Of a DNA stretch of 64,000 bases, positions 44,301 to 53,382 are shown one piece after another. Origin of the DNA: Bacteroidales bacterium (GTDB lineage Bacteria; Bacteroidota; Bacteroidia; Bacteroidales; Marinilabiliaceae). Location of the stretch: positions 62,001-126,000 of the forward strand of contig QKJP01000059.1 in assembly GCA_003249255.1 (NCBI GenBank), written 5' to 3'. A program made the position numbers and the translations under genes. The notes under the pieces were generated by a model. It was not told the origin of the DNA, ran no database searches, and worked only from the letters and a program-made list of their open reading frames with translations. How positions within the stretch are numbered: the stretch's first letter is position 1; the number at the start of each line of letters is the position of its first letter.

Positions 44301-47060
44301 TCATTTCCGGATGACTCAATGCTAGAAAATTTAAATCCGGGACTACATAAACTAAAGTATATTGCATACGATAATTATAAATTATCATCTGAAAAGATAG
44401 TTCCTATCAACATTAATCCGAACCTTGCTCCCGAAATCTTCATTCAAGCACCAATTGATTTGCAACAATATAGACAAGGAGACACCATACTCATCAAAAC
44501 CACAGTACTTGACGATATTTTGGTCGACTCCGTCAGTTTATTGATTAATAACAGCTTAGTTCGAACTATACATTCAGCTCCATATATATGGTCCAATGCA
44601 TTTGCTTCAGATTCAGTGTTGAATAACTTACTACCCGGACAACATCATTTGACAATTCAGGCTATAGACAATCAGCAACTGTCATCTGAAGAAACTGTTA
44701 CAATAACTATTCTTGAAAACCTAGCTCCTACTATATACTTTACTTCCCCAAATAATTATCAAACATATCGAGAGAAAGATACCATTGATGTTGGGATTTT
44801 TTCCAACGACGATGAGATGGTTGATTCTGTTAGCCTATACCTTAATGAAATACTTGTTAGGTCTATTATCAATGCACCCTACGAATGGTCTAGTCAAAAT
44901 ATGGAAGACTCACAATTGAGAAATCTCACTCCGGGTCAATACCTATTAAAAGCCATTTCATTCGATAACAAAGGACTTTCTACGGAATCGCAACTATCGA
45001 TTTCTGTTATTGAAAACAAAGCTCCATCTATTGCATTTCTAAAACCAATACTAAACGAAAGATTCAAAGAAACAGATACCATTATGGTTGAATTAACAGC
45101 CAATGATGATGTAAAAGTTGATTCGATTAGTTTATCCATAAATGGATCTCCATTAAGAACCATATCAAATCCTCCCTACCGATGGATGGCGTATTCTAGT
45201 GAAGATTCCAAGCTAAACTCTCTTTCTCCCGGTTCTCACATGTTAAGGGTTGTGGCAACTGATAACGAAGGATTAATTACAAAAGATTCTCTTTCATTTG
45301 AAATCATTAAAAACCAGTCACCTAACATACAATTCATTAGTCCTAACAACAAGCAAGTTATCAAGCAAGGTAACAACTTCGATATTGAGGCTCTTGTAAC
45401 TGATGATGAAAAAGTTGATTCAGTGCGCTTATATATCAACAACATAACCCTAAGAACCATAACATCACCTCCATATATTTGGTCTAGTAATAAGGATGCT
45501 GATTCTATATTAACTACACTTTTACCAGGAGAGCATCTCATAAAAATATTGGCAGTAGATAACAGAGGCTTGTTCACTTCAGATAGCATTACTATACAAA
45601 TAACACCAAACCATGCTCCTGAAATTACATTGCTTAAACCAAATAACACCAGTCAATTCATTGAAGGCGATAACATAGAAATTAGCGCTGCCATCACAGA
45701 TGATGAACAAGTAAATTATGCAGAGCTTTATTTTAACAATACATTGGTAAGAAGCATTTATACTCCACCGTATATTTGGTCTAGTATCTTATCTCAAGAT
45801 TCAGTGCTTGCAATGGCAGCTCCAGGGGTACATGAATTAAAAATCATAGCCACAGACAACAAAGAAAAAACTACAACTGCCTTGTTTTCAATAAATATCA
45901 AGGAGAACAAAGCTCCTATTATCAACTTTAATTATCCCTTTCAAAATCAACAGTTCAGACAAGGAGACACCATTGATGTTGAAGTATTTGCATCTGACGA
46001 TGAACAAATTGACTCGATGCAATTATTTATTAATAATATCCCCTTTAAGAGCCATTATTACCAATCGTATTCGTGGTCTAAATACCATTTAAGTGACAGC
46101 ACTTTAAGTAGGCTTTCTCCGGGAACATATACACTTAATGCAATAGCTTTTGATAATCGCAACCTTTCTTCTGAAAAACAGCTTACTTTTACCATCAATG
46201 AAAACCAAAAGCCTGTCATTGAGTTTAAATCACCTTATAACAATCAAACTTTTAGGAATGAGGACACGATTCGCATTCAAGCAGATTTACTGGATGATGA
46301 AGAAATTAAAAACTTCATTCTCTACTTAGACGACCAAGTTTTAAGCTCAGGTAAATCTTCTCAGGTAAAATGGAATGTTATTAACAATGAAGATGGCTTT
46401 CTGAATAACGTTTCCAGCAGAAACCATGTCATAAAAATCATTGCTGAGGATAATAAAGGCTTACAATCTGAACATTCAATAGACATTATTATTGCTGGAA
46501 ATCTACCACCGGCTGTTCACATTTTGTCACCCTTCAACAATCAGGTTTTTGATTCTCAGGAAGAAATTAACATTACTGCAAATTGCTCTGACGACAATGG
46601 TTATCCTGAAGTTTCAGTTTACATTAATAACGAGATGCTTAGAATTATTAGTTCAGACCCTTATATTTGGTCGTCTTCCAACAGCAATGATTTTATCCTG
46701 GCTAACCTAAATCCGGGTACACACTCCATAAAAGTGGTTGCAAAGGATACTTATGGTTTAGAGTCAATTCATGAACTTGAAATTTCAATAAGAGATGACG
46801 AATCAGGTGTAAACCTAAATGCGTACTCCGAATTAAAAATATATCCAAATCCTGCGAATACAATCTTAAATATTTGGTCTGAAACAATATCGATAAACAG
46901 TTTAGATATTTTTGATATAAATGGAAAAACTCAGAATATTTTGATAGATGAACTTTCCGCAGAAAATAGAATTAATATCAGCCACTTAAATGAAGGGGTC
47001 TACATTCTTAAAATCAGCACTTCTGATCAGGTTATATATAAGAAATTTATAAAGCAATAA
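41391..47060 (+). CDS. Giant T9SS-exported polysaccharide lyase with nine Ig-like repeats
   Basis: 1889 aa. A Sec signal peptide (about 1-25) is followed by an alpha/alpha-toroid region (about 30-310; NNGTGSHYDYVYSS, APDGSWNQSPQYSQSRMGGD) and a heparinase II/III-like beta-sandwich (about 350-620; GGHKHFDINSFNICAYG), the layout of alginate/heparinase-type lyases. A CBM6-like domain (about 775-910; IQAEHFDNGGNGIAYYD, GEWLEYTVDI, WIRFNF) follows, then nine tandem Ig-like repeats (914-1804), and a type A sorting domain (about 1815-1889; KIYPNPANTILNI, LNEGVYILKIS). It probably cleaves an anionic polysaccharide at the cell surface, with the repeats as a stalk. The substrate is unknown. Confidence 0.9.
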   Translation: MYKHLTHIISLLYLFMINFYQIEAQSSSNSHPFLIITANDIDGLRNKVTQEPCSNFYSSAYDSIVVKDKTTFEDGDWDTMGQIISQALLLYCLEDSFTIQKNTYLNILKNTLNKWPEQLPFISNNGTGSHYDYVYSSATLFNSIIALDIIYNDLSPEEITTIENNISTIANWYKENESFWYLSQYGICSLWDLYTNNIEDLNYWKSLFDQRLLNRYIAPDGSWNQSPQYSQSRMGGDRISKRHIIDVLSKTNIDNYYSNDKLKNYMNWAFTFALTPFGSLSTFGDSGCASPIIEDITYLNTAYLYSDTLAAQAQWFIGNTLPNPAYINSFFLYVLTNPNKIEAIKPQSQLFEYSGAALWGNENSSDALQVVLYSSKEEGDLIGGHKHFDINSFNICAYGEQLIMNSGVDYTDPAETDGAFNYPGFTPGGGRWYTSNIQNTVLIGDQTNHAETTGNGLIDGLVGGSVEFAKTDAGNALGNGTHYRTMYLVQNMPTQSNGYFILMDEVKPDNVIEPIKIYFQPNTLDDGITETIINEAYTATINGYEVDSVDAQEYINFHFLSNPNITISDSYKGDFALPNITTKKIEASYLASSNGWSRTATVLFPEDGSHLKPDIIKINESDYQGAIIQHSDTFYDTFLISDTINHCQYHSVSYKASSCFFRMNNNFLNSYSLTDAKTFFLNNSIKEGFNSDQAIQIQLDDTLGHISSRNSNAIITFYKKDIQNVLIDNVKAPILASDKNWIKTVIPQGKSTILLSKNKQGAYNNTNHLIPGLIQAEHFDNGGNGIAYYDKTIEDCCYTLRNEDVDINGTENNYYLDSTQNGEWLEYTVDITNGKLELEVSLASTQQNNKLNIYLNNNNIGSITVPQSETPLAFETLKLQNLQLSEGTNQKIKIEFIGDGTCLDWIRFNFRNTPPIISTISPVNEQIYHEGDTILSEINVSDDEQVDSVKLFIDDILVRTITEKPYIWNSSFPDDSMLENLNPGLHKLKYIAYDNYKLSSEKIVPININPNLAPEIFIQAPIDLQQYRQGDTILIKTTVLDDILVDSVSLLINNSLVRTIHSAPYIWSNAFASDSVLNNLLPGQHHLTIQAIDNQQLSSEETVTITILENLAPTIYFTSPNNYQTYREKDTIDVGIFSNDDEMVDSVSLYLNEILVRSIINAPYEWSSQNMEDSQLRNLTPGQYLLKAISFDNKGLSTESQLSISVIENKAPSIAFLKPILNERFKETDTIMVELTANDDVKVDSISLSINGSPLRTISNPPYRWMAYSSEDSKLNSLSPGSHMLRVVATDNEGLITKDSLSFEIIKNQSPNIQFISPNNKQVIKQGNNFDIEALVTDDEKVDSVRLYINNITLRTITSPPYIWSSNKDADSILTTLLPGEHLIKILAVDNRGLFTSDSITIQITPNHAPEITLLKPNNTSQFIEGDNIEISAAITDDEQVNYAELYFNNTLVRSIYTPPYIWSSILSQDSVLAMAAPGVHELKIIATDNKEKTTTALFSINIKENKAPIINFNYPFQNQQFRQGDTIDVEVFASDDEQIDSMQLFINNIPFKSHYYQSYSWSKYHLSDSTLSRLSPGTYTLNAIAFDNRNLSSEKQLTFTINENQKPVIEFKSPYNNQTFRNEDTIRIQADLLDDEEIKNFILYLDDQVLSSGKSSQVKWNVINNEDGFLNNVSSRNHVIKIIAEDNKGLQSEHSIDIIIAGNLPPAVHILSPFNNQVFDSQEEINITANCSDDNGYPEVSVYINNEMLRIISSDPYIWSSSNSNDFILANLNPGTHSIKVVAKDTYGLESIHELEISIRDDESGVNLNAYSELKIYPNPANTILNIWSETISINSLDIFDINGKTQNILIDELSAENRINISHLNEGVYILKISTSDQVIYKKFIKQ
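44130..46802 (+). repeat. Nine tandem 297-bp coding repeats (Ig-like domains)
   Basis: Each of the nine units encodes exactly 99 residues (checked by count in five, and the total length agrees for all), with no insertion or deletion. Each unit runs from a Pro-x-Ile start, through the DD motif at positions 29-30, PYIWSS at about 52-57 and a L-x-PG-x-H turn at 68-73, to an Asp-Asn turn near 81-82. Protein conservation is moderate, while DNA identity between neighbours is low, so the array is old. Confidence 0.93.
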
Positions 47061-47628
47061 CATGCTTTAGCCAAATGGCCTTTTAATTGCCTGTAAAGCA
47101 AATCAGTAACAGCACAGGGATTAATCTCTGTGAGAAAGTAAATAATGATTTTTAAGACTGAAGGTCTAACCTGTATTTTTTGTAAAGTGTAATCTTCCGG
47201 TCGGCATTACAAACCTTAATCCACTATTAATCTTACAATTAATAATAAACCCCTATCCCTCTACAATCAGGGGATAATAAAAGACATAAAAGTTATCCCC
47301 AGAAATATTACTTGATCTGCAATATCCCAAAGCATATATTTCTGACTGGATTACTCCCCATTAAAACCATTTTAACGACCACATGACCACTTGTTATCAT
47401 GCTTCTTAATGCAGGTGGATTTATGCTTATTTATTTAGAACATGGCATTAGTTGTTAAATTATTTCACCCCCAGAATTAAACAAAAAAATGTTCAAAAAT
47501 TAAAACACCCCTTTTGGGTTATTGATTATCGACTCAAATCGCTGAAACTTGCATATAGTTAATTGATTAAACCTTACAGACAGATACGAACAAAATGTAA
47601 AAATAATTCTAACCAAAAATCAAGAACT
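47061..47628. other. Noncoding region
   Basis: About 570 nt with no confident gene, repeat, RNA or terminator. A frame from an ATG at 47563 leads into the next gene but lacks a plausible start; the downstream ATG at 47629 is preferred. Confidence 0.5.
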
Positions 47629-47883
47629 ATGAGCGACGTACAAATGCAAAACCCGATCTGGAATGATATTTTGCTAGGTAAAATTCAAGTAGACTTAAAA
47701 TTTCTAGCTGGAAAAATTTTATTATCAAGGTGGCAATTAGCCTTAAGAAGAGATTTTTCTCCAATAAATTTAGAACGAGCAAAAGCTGATGTTATTACTT
47801 TATATGAAAACAACATTCATCTTGCCAATGCCAAAAAGGATGTAGAATCAATTCTAAATCCAACACATAGCCTAGTGCGCTAA
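47629..47883 (+). CDS. Small hypothetical protein (84 aa)
   Basis: A soluble protein starting MSDVQMQNPIWNDILLGKIQ. It is helical, with a conserved-looking LKFLAGKILLSRWQLALRRDF stretch and an amphipathic second half. No family recognised. It lies 17 nt before the next gene, so both are probably one operon. Confidence 0.65.
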   Translation: MSDVQMQNPIWNDILLGKIQVDLKFLAGKILLSRWQLALRRDFSPINLERAKADVITLYENNIHLANAKKDVESILNPTHSLVR

Positions 47884-47900
47884 CCTAAACCAAATATTCG

Positions 47901-48902
47901 ATGGAAAATGTAATGGAAAAAGTAATGTATAAGGTAGATGAAGTCATCGACCTTATACAACAAAACAAACGACTTTTATTATCTGGTGATGAATCTTTAT
48001 TAAAACAACTTCCAAAAGGAAACTGGATTGCAGGAACCATCCCCTATTTTATGGCTGAGGAAGGTGGAGTGTGTACGAAAGATGAAATACAGGTCACTGA
48101 AATACCTGAATATGCAGAAGAAATAAAGTGTATTACTTATGATATTGCCAGCATAAAAAATGTATATAAAGATGGTTATGAAAACGGTTATACAGTTCTG
48201 ATTATTCCGGGTTTAAGTGATGCTCACCTATCGTTTGCAATTAATGCACCGGATTATAAACAGTTTGCTACCAAACCATTAATCGGTTGGATTTCGGGTG
48301 TACAACTAGATGAATTGAGTAAAGTTTCGCCTAAAACTTACTTTGGCCCGGATGCTGTTTTAAGTGATAAAAATGCAGTGGCCATGCATGTAAAACTCCC
48401 TACTACAAAATATGCAGAAATAAGTATCACTAATCTATTTAAACAAGGTTATGGTGATACCATCGAATTTGTAGAATCCGGTTTTTGTGCCAAAGAGGCT
48501 ATCATCAATGGAAAACTGCAGAACTTTGCTGAATATGTGACGCTTAAAGATATAGATACCCGTTTACCATTAGTAGCTGATTACAATGGCATAATGATTA
48601 ACATAAGTTTCCAAAACATTGACTGTAAATTGGGTTGCGTTAAATTTTATGCCCCTGTATTTACAGGTATGGAATATCAATTAGCCTTACCTGTAAACAA
48701 TTACATTGAACAATTTACTGACTTAATTAAACAACAAGGTATAGAAGAAGTCGCCTTCTCGTGCAATTGTATTCTCAACTACTTGTACTCGGAATTAGAA
48801 GGTAAGAAAACCGGCAATATTACCGGACCGATCACCTTTGGAGAAATCGCCTATCAGCTATTAAACCAAACCATGGTTAATCTGGAGATCAAAGATATTT
48901 AG
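47901..48902 (+). CDS. Hypothetical protein of about 333 aa, FIST-like pattern possible
   Basis: A cytosolic alpha/beta protein. It carries GSWIAGT-like motifs (PKGNWIAGTIPYFM), a FGPDAVL motif and a late Cys-rich core (NIDCKLGCVKFYAPVF, AFSCNCILNYLYSEL, ITFGEIAYQLLNQT). The repeated GC/CxC pattern and FGEIA ending recall ligand-binding FIST-type sensors, but the match is weak and I do not recognise the family with certainty. Partner of the 84-aa protein upstream. Confidence 0.6.
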   Translation: MENVMEKVMYKVDEVIDLIQQNKRLLLSGDESLLKQLPKGNWIAGTIPYFMAEEGGVCTKDEIQVTEIPEYAEEIKCITYDIASIKNVYKDGYENGYTVLIIPGLSDAHLSFAINAPDYKQFATKPLIGWISGVQLDELSKVSPKTYFGPDAVLSDKNAVAMHVKLPTTKYAEISITNLFKQGYGDTIEFVESGFCAKEAIINGKLQNFAEYVTLKDIDTRLPLVADYNGIMINISFQNIDCKLGCVKFYAPVFTGMEYQLALPVNNYIEQFTDLIKQQGIEEVAFSCNCILNYLYSELEGKKTGNITGPITFGEIAYQLLNQTMVNLEIKDI

Positions 48903-48942
48903 TGTGTGTAGTGTTTTGAAAACCGTAGTGTTTTTTTCAAAA

Positions 48943-48980
48943 AAAAGGATCAGTGTGGTGGCTGATCCTTTTGTTTTATT
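48943..48980. terminator. Bidirectional rho-independent terminator
   Basis: An 11-bp stem AAAAGGATCAG / CTGATCCTTTT with an 8-nt loop. The plus strand continues TGTTTTATT; the minus strand has an 8-T run. It serves the convergent genes on both sides. Confidence 0.93.
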
Positions 48981-48995
48981 ACTACCTAATGTTTT

Positions 48996-49346
48996 TTATT
49001 GGCACTCTGCACTCATATATGCGTCAATTAAAAGTTTTCGTGTTTGTAGCTGTATATCCGCATATAAAATATTAAAATTCGAAGCTTCAACTCCTGTACA
49101 AATAGCTTTAGTTAGATCCTTAATACCATCTTCTGTATTAGCATAAGTATTCTCATCTGAATCTTTCCAATATTTATTATCGCCTTCTGTACATAATATA
49201 GGTAATTCACTACAAACAATATTATCCTCTGGCCGAGATAAATCCGTTCCTGCCTTGCAAGACTCGGCTTCCTCTTCCTTTTTATCACAGCTAATTAACG
49301 CGAAAGAAAGAATACTCAAAAACAATAATGATTTTAACAATTTCAT
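48996..49346 (-). CDS. Putative lipoprotein (116 aa)
   Basis: A lipoprotein signal peptide ends in the lipobox LISC with Cys20, so the mature protein is lipid-anchored in the envelope. The mature part is acidic and has five further Cys (ESCKAGT, IVCSELPILCTE, KAICTG, SAECQ), suggesting disulfide bonds. It lies 24 nt downstream of a thiol-disulfide protein, a natural folding partner. No family recognised. Confidence 0.8.
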   Translation of the reverse strand: MKLLKSLLFLSILSFALISCDKKEEEAESCKAGTDLSRPEDNIVCSELPILCTEGDNKYWKDSDENTYANTEDGIKDLTKAICTGVEASNFNILYADIQLQTRKLLIDAYMSAECQ

Positions 49347-49370
49347 AATTATAAATATTAAAGGTTTATT

Positions 49371-50006
49371 CTAATTTAAAATTTCATTTAATTGAGAAAA
49401 ACTAATATATCCTTTAAAGACAACTCCATTAACAACAAAAGTCGGAGTACCAGTCAAATCACATTCTAAAAATAAAGAATTATTTGATTGTATTGCATGA
49501 TAACCTTCACCATTTAAAATACATTCTGCAATTCCTTCATTTCTATTGATCAAATCATCAATTAAATTATAAAAATCCTGTGTGTAAATTACTTGCGGAT
49601 TAAAATTCAATAACCTATCAAACTTCTCTAATGTTCCATATTTGTTTATACAAACAGCTGATTGATATGCCCTCATAACCTCTTCTTTTTCCTGAAGATC
49701 AACTAATTTAACAACAAACTTTAGTTTACCGTTATCAATCAATTCCTCCATAATTATTGGAAACTCCTCATTAAAAAACTGTCTACAATAACCACAATTA
49801 TAAGAAGAAAACATTATAACAACATTAAGTGCTTTATCACTACCGTAAACTATATCAAGATCCTTTAACTCTATTTTATCATGCGCCCCTTGCTTTTTCT
49901 CGTATTGATTAAAAACTACCCACAAACAAACAGTTATGAATAATAAAATAAGAATCCATATTAATAGCCTATTCTTATTATACCTACTCTTCAACACCAG
50001 TATCAA
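49371..50006 (-). CDS. DsbA-like thiol-disulfide protein, membrane-anchored
   Basis: 211 aa. One N-terminal membrane helix (about 14-31) anchors a periplasmic thioredoxin-fold domain. The redox motif is C71-G-Y-C74 and the cis-Pro loop is GTPTFVVNG (Pro188), as in DsbA/BdbD-type enzymes that form or shuffle disulfides. A helical insertion lies between the two. It overlaps the 3' end of the AsmA-like gene by 23 nt and precedes a Cys-rich lipoprotein, a likely client. Confidence 0.88.
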   Translation of the reverse strand: MILVLKSRYNKNRLLIWILILLFITVCLWVVFNQYEKKQGAHDKIELKDLDIVYGSDKALNVVIMFSSYNCGYCRQFFNEEFPIIMEELIDNGKLKFVVKLVDLQEKEEVMRAYQSAVCINKYGTLEKFDRLLNFNPQVIYTQDFYNLIDDLINRNEGIAECILNGEGYHAIQSNNSLFLECDLTGTPTFVVNGVVFKGYISFSQLNEILN

Positions 50007-53000
50007 AATTTACTAACAAGGGATTAAAATGTAATTTCAAAAAGTCTTTATTATCAGATATTATGCCAGTCATTTCTTCTCTATCCTCAAATTTATCAGG
50101 CCCAAAATGCTCTTTCCCTTCTGTATTTTTCATTACAAAGAATTGTTGTCCTTTAATTTCTCCTTTTTTATTCTTTTTTACATCTCCTTCTTCTTGTTTT
50201 TTATTTTTCTTTTTAGACTTTCCTAATAATGCTTCTCGAAGATTAATTCCCATATGGTATCTATATTTATCATCAAAGGTCTGCATTCCAAACGCCGTAA
50301 TATCAACTGCATTACTTAACAACTCTGTTTTAGGAAAATAAATTCCATTATTATATATAAACAAACTTGACTGAATGGTATGAAATCGAATGTTATTCAA
50401 TTCTTTAATACCTGATATTGAAGACATATCTGTGGCTCTCTTATAATTATAAACTCCTCCATCTTCAAGTGTAAAGCTTCCCGTCAATGTTATTTTATTA
50501 AGTATTAATTCATTATCTTTTATTACATATCTACTATGTACGTCTTTACACGAAAACAATCCACTTAATTGTTCATTTGTTATCTCATTTTGGCTAAAAT
50601 TATTAAAATCTTTAAGCAATTTTGAAATATCCATCTTGTGAATATTATTTTTCATTGAAGCTATAACCATTCCATTCTTTAAAATGTCATATCTCAATGA
50701 TGTTAACATTTCCCCATTAAAAGCATTAAACTTTAAATTATCCAACTTATATGTACTATCCTTTGCCAAAAACAAAGTAGAAATATCCTCAAACAACACA
50801 CTATCCATCACAAAATCACCAGCTTTATAATCTAAGAGAAAACTCTTGGCCGCAAACTTTCCTCTTGCTGCAAAGGTGTACTTAGCAGGCTCTGTTTTTG
50901 TTACATCTTGTATATCGGTTGTGGAAGCTTCTTGTGTTTTGTTACCTTCGTTATCTGTGGTTCCATTTAAGAAAGGTGCAAACATGGCCATTTTAATATC
51001 ACCCAAATTAATATTGGTTTCTACCTCAATGGTTTTATTTTGGTTTTTAATAAAAGCTTCATATATATTTCTAACTTGGGTGGTGTCCATGGCGAAATCT
51101 AATTCACTTACAGCTCCTTTTACACCATTTATATTAATGGTATCCTTGGCCATGTCGACATGGGCTTGAACTCCTTTTAGAGGGAAATCCGGAAACTCAA
51201 ACATTTCCACATTTAAATCCTTTACATCTAAAGCATATTCTCCATTCTCATATACAATTGCATTTATTTGAGCATCGGTAATGGAATCCAAATCTAACTT
51301 TCCATGAGTTTTACAGGTGAAATCAATTTTTCCATCCAATTTATTAACCAAGCTATCGGGTATATACGCTGCAAAATCAGACAAATCGATAGATAAATTC
51401 GTATTTAGTTTAAAAGATGGTTTCAATAATTTCTCTACACTTCCTGCGCCTCTAATGAAACTATTTCCTGTTTCAAATCTCATGGAATGGAGGTTAATTC
51501 CCAGGTTTTCATAATCTAAAAGAGAGCCTTTAAACTGGGCATGCAAACTTGAATTTTTTAATTTAACATGATAATCAGGAACATCAATTCCAAAGTTTCT
51601 GACTATAAAAGTATTGGGTTGATAAATCAAACTACCTCTTAGATTTTTAAACGTAACAATTGAATCCATTTGGGCATCAATGCCTTTTAGGGTTAAGGAA
51701 ACATTGGTTCTATTTAAAACGTAATTGATAAAATCATCATTTATAGAATCCGGCATAACTCCATTGGTAGAAAAAAGAGCTTCAATACTACCGCCAATTT
51801 TCTGAACGAGTGTATCCGGAATAAAGTCTTTAAATTCAGCTAAATTGATTTTGGCATTGCTTTTAACATTGTAATTTATTCGATCTAAATTTTGAATGGA
51901 ACAAGCCACATCAACCATGCTACTTGCGGTTTCAAGATGACACTCGTTAATCACTACTCCGGTTGTAAGATTATTTTGCTGTTGCCCGTTTGTAGCACTT
52001 CCACTAATTCGAATATTTTTTACCTGAGGATAATCTACTGTCGCTACTTTTCCATCATTAAAACTAAAACTAAAATCGACGCGAGGTAATAAAGTTGAGT
52101 CGGCATAAGCACCTTTAACTTGGGTGGTAAAATCCAACATCCCTTTTGTTTCTTTTATACCTAAGTCTTCTAACATTCCTTTGGGTGAATACTTAACTAA
52201 CTCTGCAACATTGAACTGCTTTCCTTCTATTTGCAAATCTGTTTTTAAAGTATCGCCAAGCTCAAGCTTTCCATTTATTCCTAATTGAGCACCATCAGTT
52301 ATGATATTAACATCATTAATGCTTATCAGGTTTTGATTCAGGTTAACATCGTAATGAACGCTCGTTTCTTTCATCAGATGAAGATTAAATTCAGGGTAAT
52401 CACAATGGGTCATCCGAATATCCCCTACCACATTTCCCTGAATGGTATCACCGTGTATCTCACCATCCATCCTAAATTTAGAAATGCTTATCCAGGCTCC
52501 TGCTTGTAAGGCTTTATCTGAGTAAAATAGTTTTATGTCATCCAAAGCTAATTCTTCAACTAAAAGATTTAAGGTGGTGGCTGATGTATCCGGCTCTTCT
52601 TCAACAGCAAGCGTATCTGTTTGCATTAAAAAATCATAGCAACTAACCCCAAGTGAATCAACTGTGTAATGAATTTTTGCGCCTTCCACTTCTACTTTAG
52701 TCACATTATAAATATCATCCAACAAAGGCATAGTTTCAACCGACACGTACAATTTGTTTAATCTAATTAAAGTATCACCTACAGCTTTGGGATCTTCTGC
52801 ATTGTAATTGGGAGCTCCAAGAATAAAGCCATCAAATTCGACGGTAGCTAAGGGGAATTCTTTTATTAACGTAAAGGATATATCGTTTACAACTACCGGA
52901 GCATTAATCGCCTTACTAATATGCTTTAAGGCTACTTGTGTAATTTTGTCTTCGGCCAAATTAGCGACGATTATTAAAATGGCTATTAATGAAATTACTA

Positions 53001-53040
53001 CCAGAAGTAAATACTTAATATATTTTAATACTTTCTTCAT
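49984..53040 (-). CDS. AsmA family envelope protein
   Basis: 1018 aa. An N-terminal membrane helix (about 8-27) precedes a long periplasmic beta-rich region. The AsmA N-terminal pattern (ITQVALKHISKAINAPVVVNDISF, FPLATVEFDGF) and the AsmA_2-type C-terminal region (about 830-1000; GVYNYKRATDMSSISGIKEL and the FNPLLVNFDTGVE end) are clear. Such proteins are thought to move phospholipid to the outer membrane. It heads a three-gene operon and has a promoter box 53 nt upstream. Confidence 0.9.
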   Translation of the reverse strand: MKKVLKYIKYLLLVVISLIAILIIVANLAEDKITQVALKHISKAINAPVVVNDISFTLIKEFPLATVEFDGFILGAPNYNAEDPKAVGDTLIRLNKLYVSVETMPLLDDIYNVTKVEVEGAKIHYTVDSLGVSCYDFLMQTDTLAVEEEPDTSATTLNLLVEELALDDIKLFYSDKALQAGAWISISKFRMDGEIHGDTIQGNVVGDIRMTHCDYPEFNLHLMKETSVHYDVNLNQNLISINDVNIITDGAQLGINGKLELGDTLKTDLQIEGKQFNVAELVKYSPKGMLEDLGIKETKGMLDFTTQVKGAYADSTLLPRVDFSFSFNDGKVATVDYPQVKNIRISGSATNGQQQNNLTTGVVINECHLETASSMVDVACSIQNLDRINYNVKSNAKINLAEFKDFIPDTLVQKIGGSIEALFSTNGVMPDSINDDFINYVLNRTNVSLTLKGIDAQMDSIVTFKNLRGSLIYQPNTFIVRNFGIDVPDYHVKLKNSSLHAQFKGSLLDYENLGINLHSMRFETGNSFIRGAGSVEKLLKPSFKLNTNLSIDLSDFAAYIPDSLVNKLDGKIDFTCKTHGKLDLDSITDAQINAIVYENGEYALDVKDLNVEMFEFPDFPLKGVQAHVDMAKDTININGVKGAVSELDFAMDTTQVRNIYEAFIKNQNKTIEVETNINLGDIKMAMFAPFLNGTTDNEGNKTQEASTTDIQDVTKTEPAKYTFAARGKFAAKSFLLDYKAGDFVMDSVLFEDISTLFLAKDSTYKLDNLKFNAFNGEMLTSLRYDILKNGMVIASMKNNIHKMDISKLLKDFNNFSQNEITNEQLSGLFSCKDVHSRYVIKDNELILNKITLTGSFTLEDGGVYNYKRATDMSSISGIKELNNIRFHTIQSSLFIYNNGIYFPKTELLSNAVDITAFGMQTFDDKYRYHMGINLREALLGKSKKKNKKQEEGDVKKNKKGEIKGQQFFVMKNTEGKEHFGPDKFEDREEMTGIISDNKDFLKLHFNPLLVNFDTGVEE

Positions 53041-53092
53041 GAGATGGTTATTTTATTATTCCTCTAGGAGTTGATAACTTGAGATTTGAAAA

Positions 53093-53100
53093 CAAATATA
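53093..53100 (-). promoter_or_regulatory. Bacteroidota -7 promoter box (TATATTTG) of the AsmA operon
   Basis: An exact TAnnTTTG match on the minus strand, 53 nt upstream of the AsmA-like start. Confidence 0.5.
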
Positions 53101-53148
53101 ATTATAATATCACTCATTTTTATGTTGAATGAGTTTAAAAATTGACAT

Positions 53149-53177
53149 TAAAAAACCCATCAGAAAATGATGGGTTT
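53149..53177 (-). terminator. Rho-independent terminator
   Basis: A 10-bp stem AAACCCATCA / TGATGGGTTT with a 5-nt loop; on the minus strand it is followed by TTTTTTAA. It lies about 200 nt after the PhnA-like stop codon, so the transcript would include the degenerate repeat as a 3' UTR. Confidence 0.85.
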
Positions 53178-53220
53178 CAATGTTATTAAAACTTTTTATG
53201 TATATCCATTTTTTACGTCT

Positions 53221-53345
53221 AATTATTTCAACACCGACCTGCCCGGTACAGGCGAGGACAGAAAAGCACAGAGGTTTTGAAGTAAACCAATAAAATTCTG
53301 TGTCTTAGAGTTGATTTTTTTTGACATTACGCCAATCACTTTTTC
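53221..53345. repeat. Degenerate intergenic repeat, copy 2 of 2
   Basis: Shares AAAGCACAGAG and TTTGACATTA..CCAATC blocks with 13221-13330. It contains ACAGA / TCTGT inverted arms. Like the first copy, it lies downstream of a minus-strand gene. Confidence 0.45.
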
Positions 53346-53382
53346 ATGTTGTGAAATTGCGTACATTTAAAAACTCTATATA

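Noticed and set aside
44130-46802. CRISPR-like or satellite array
   Set aside because: The repeats are 297-bp coding units in one long frame and diverge at DNA level.
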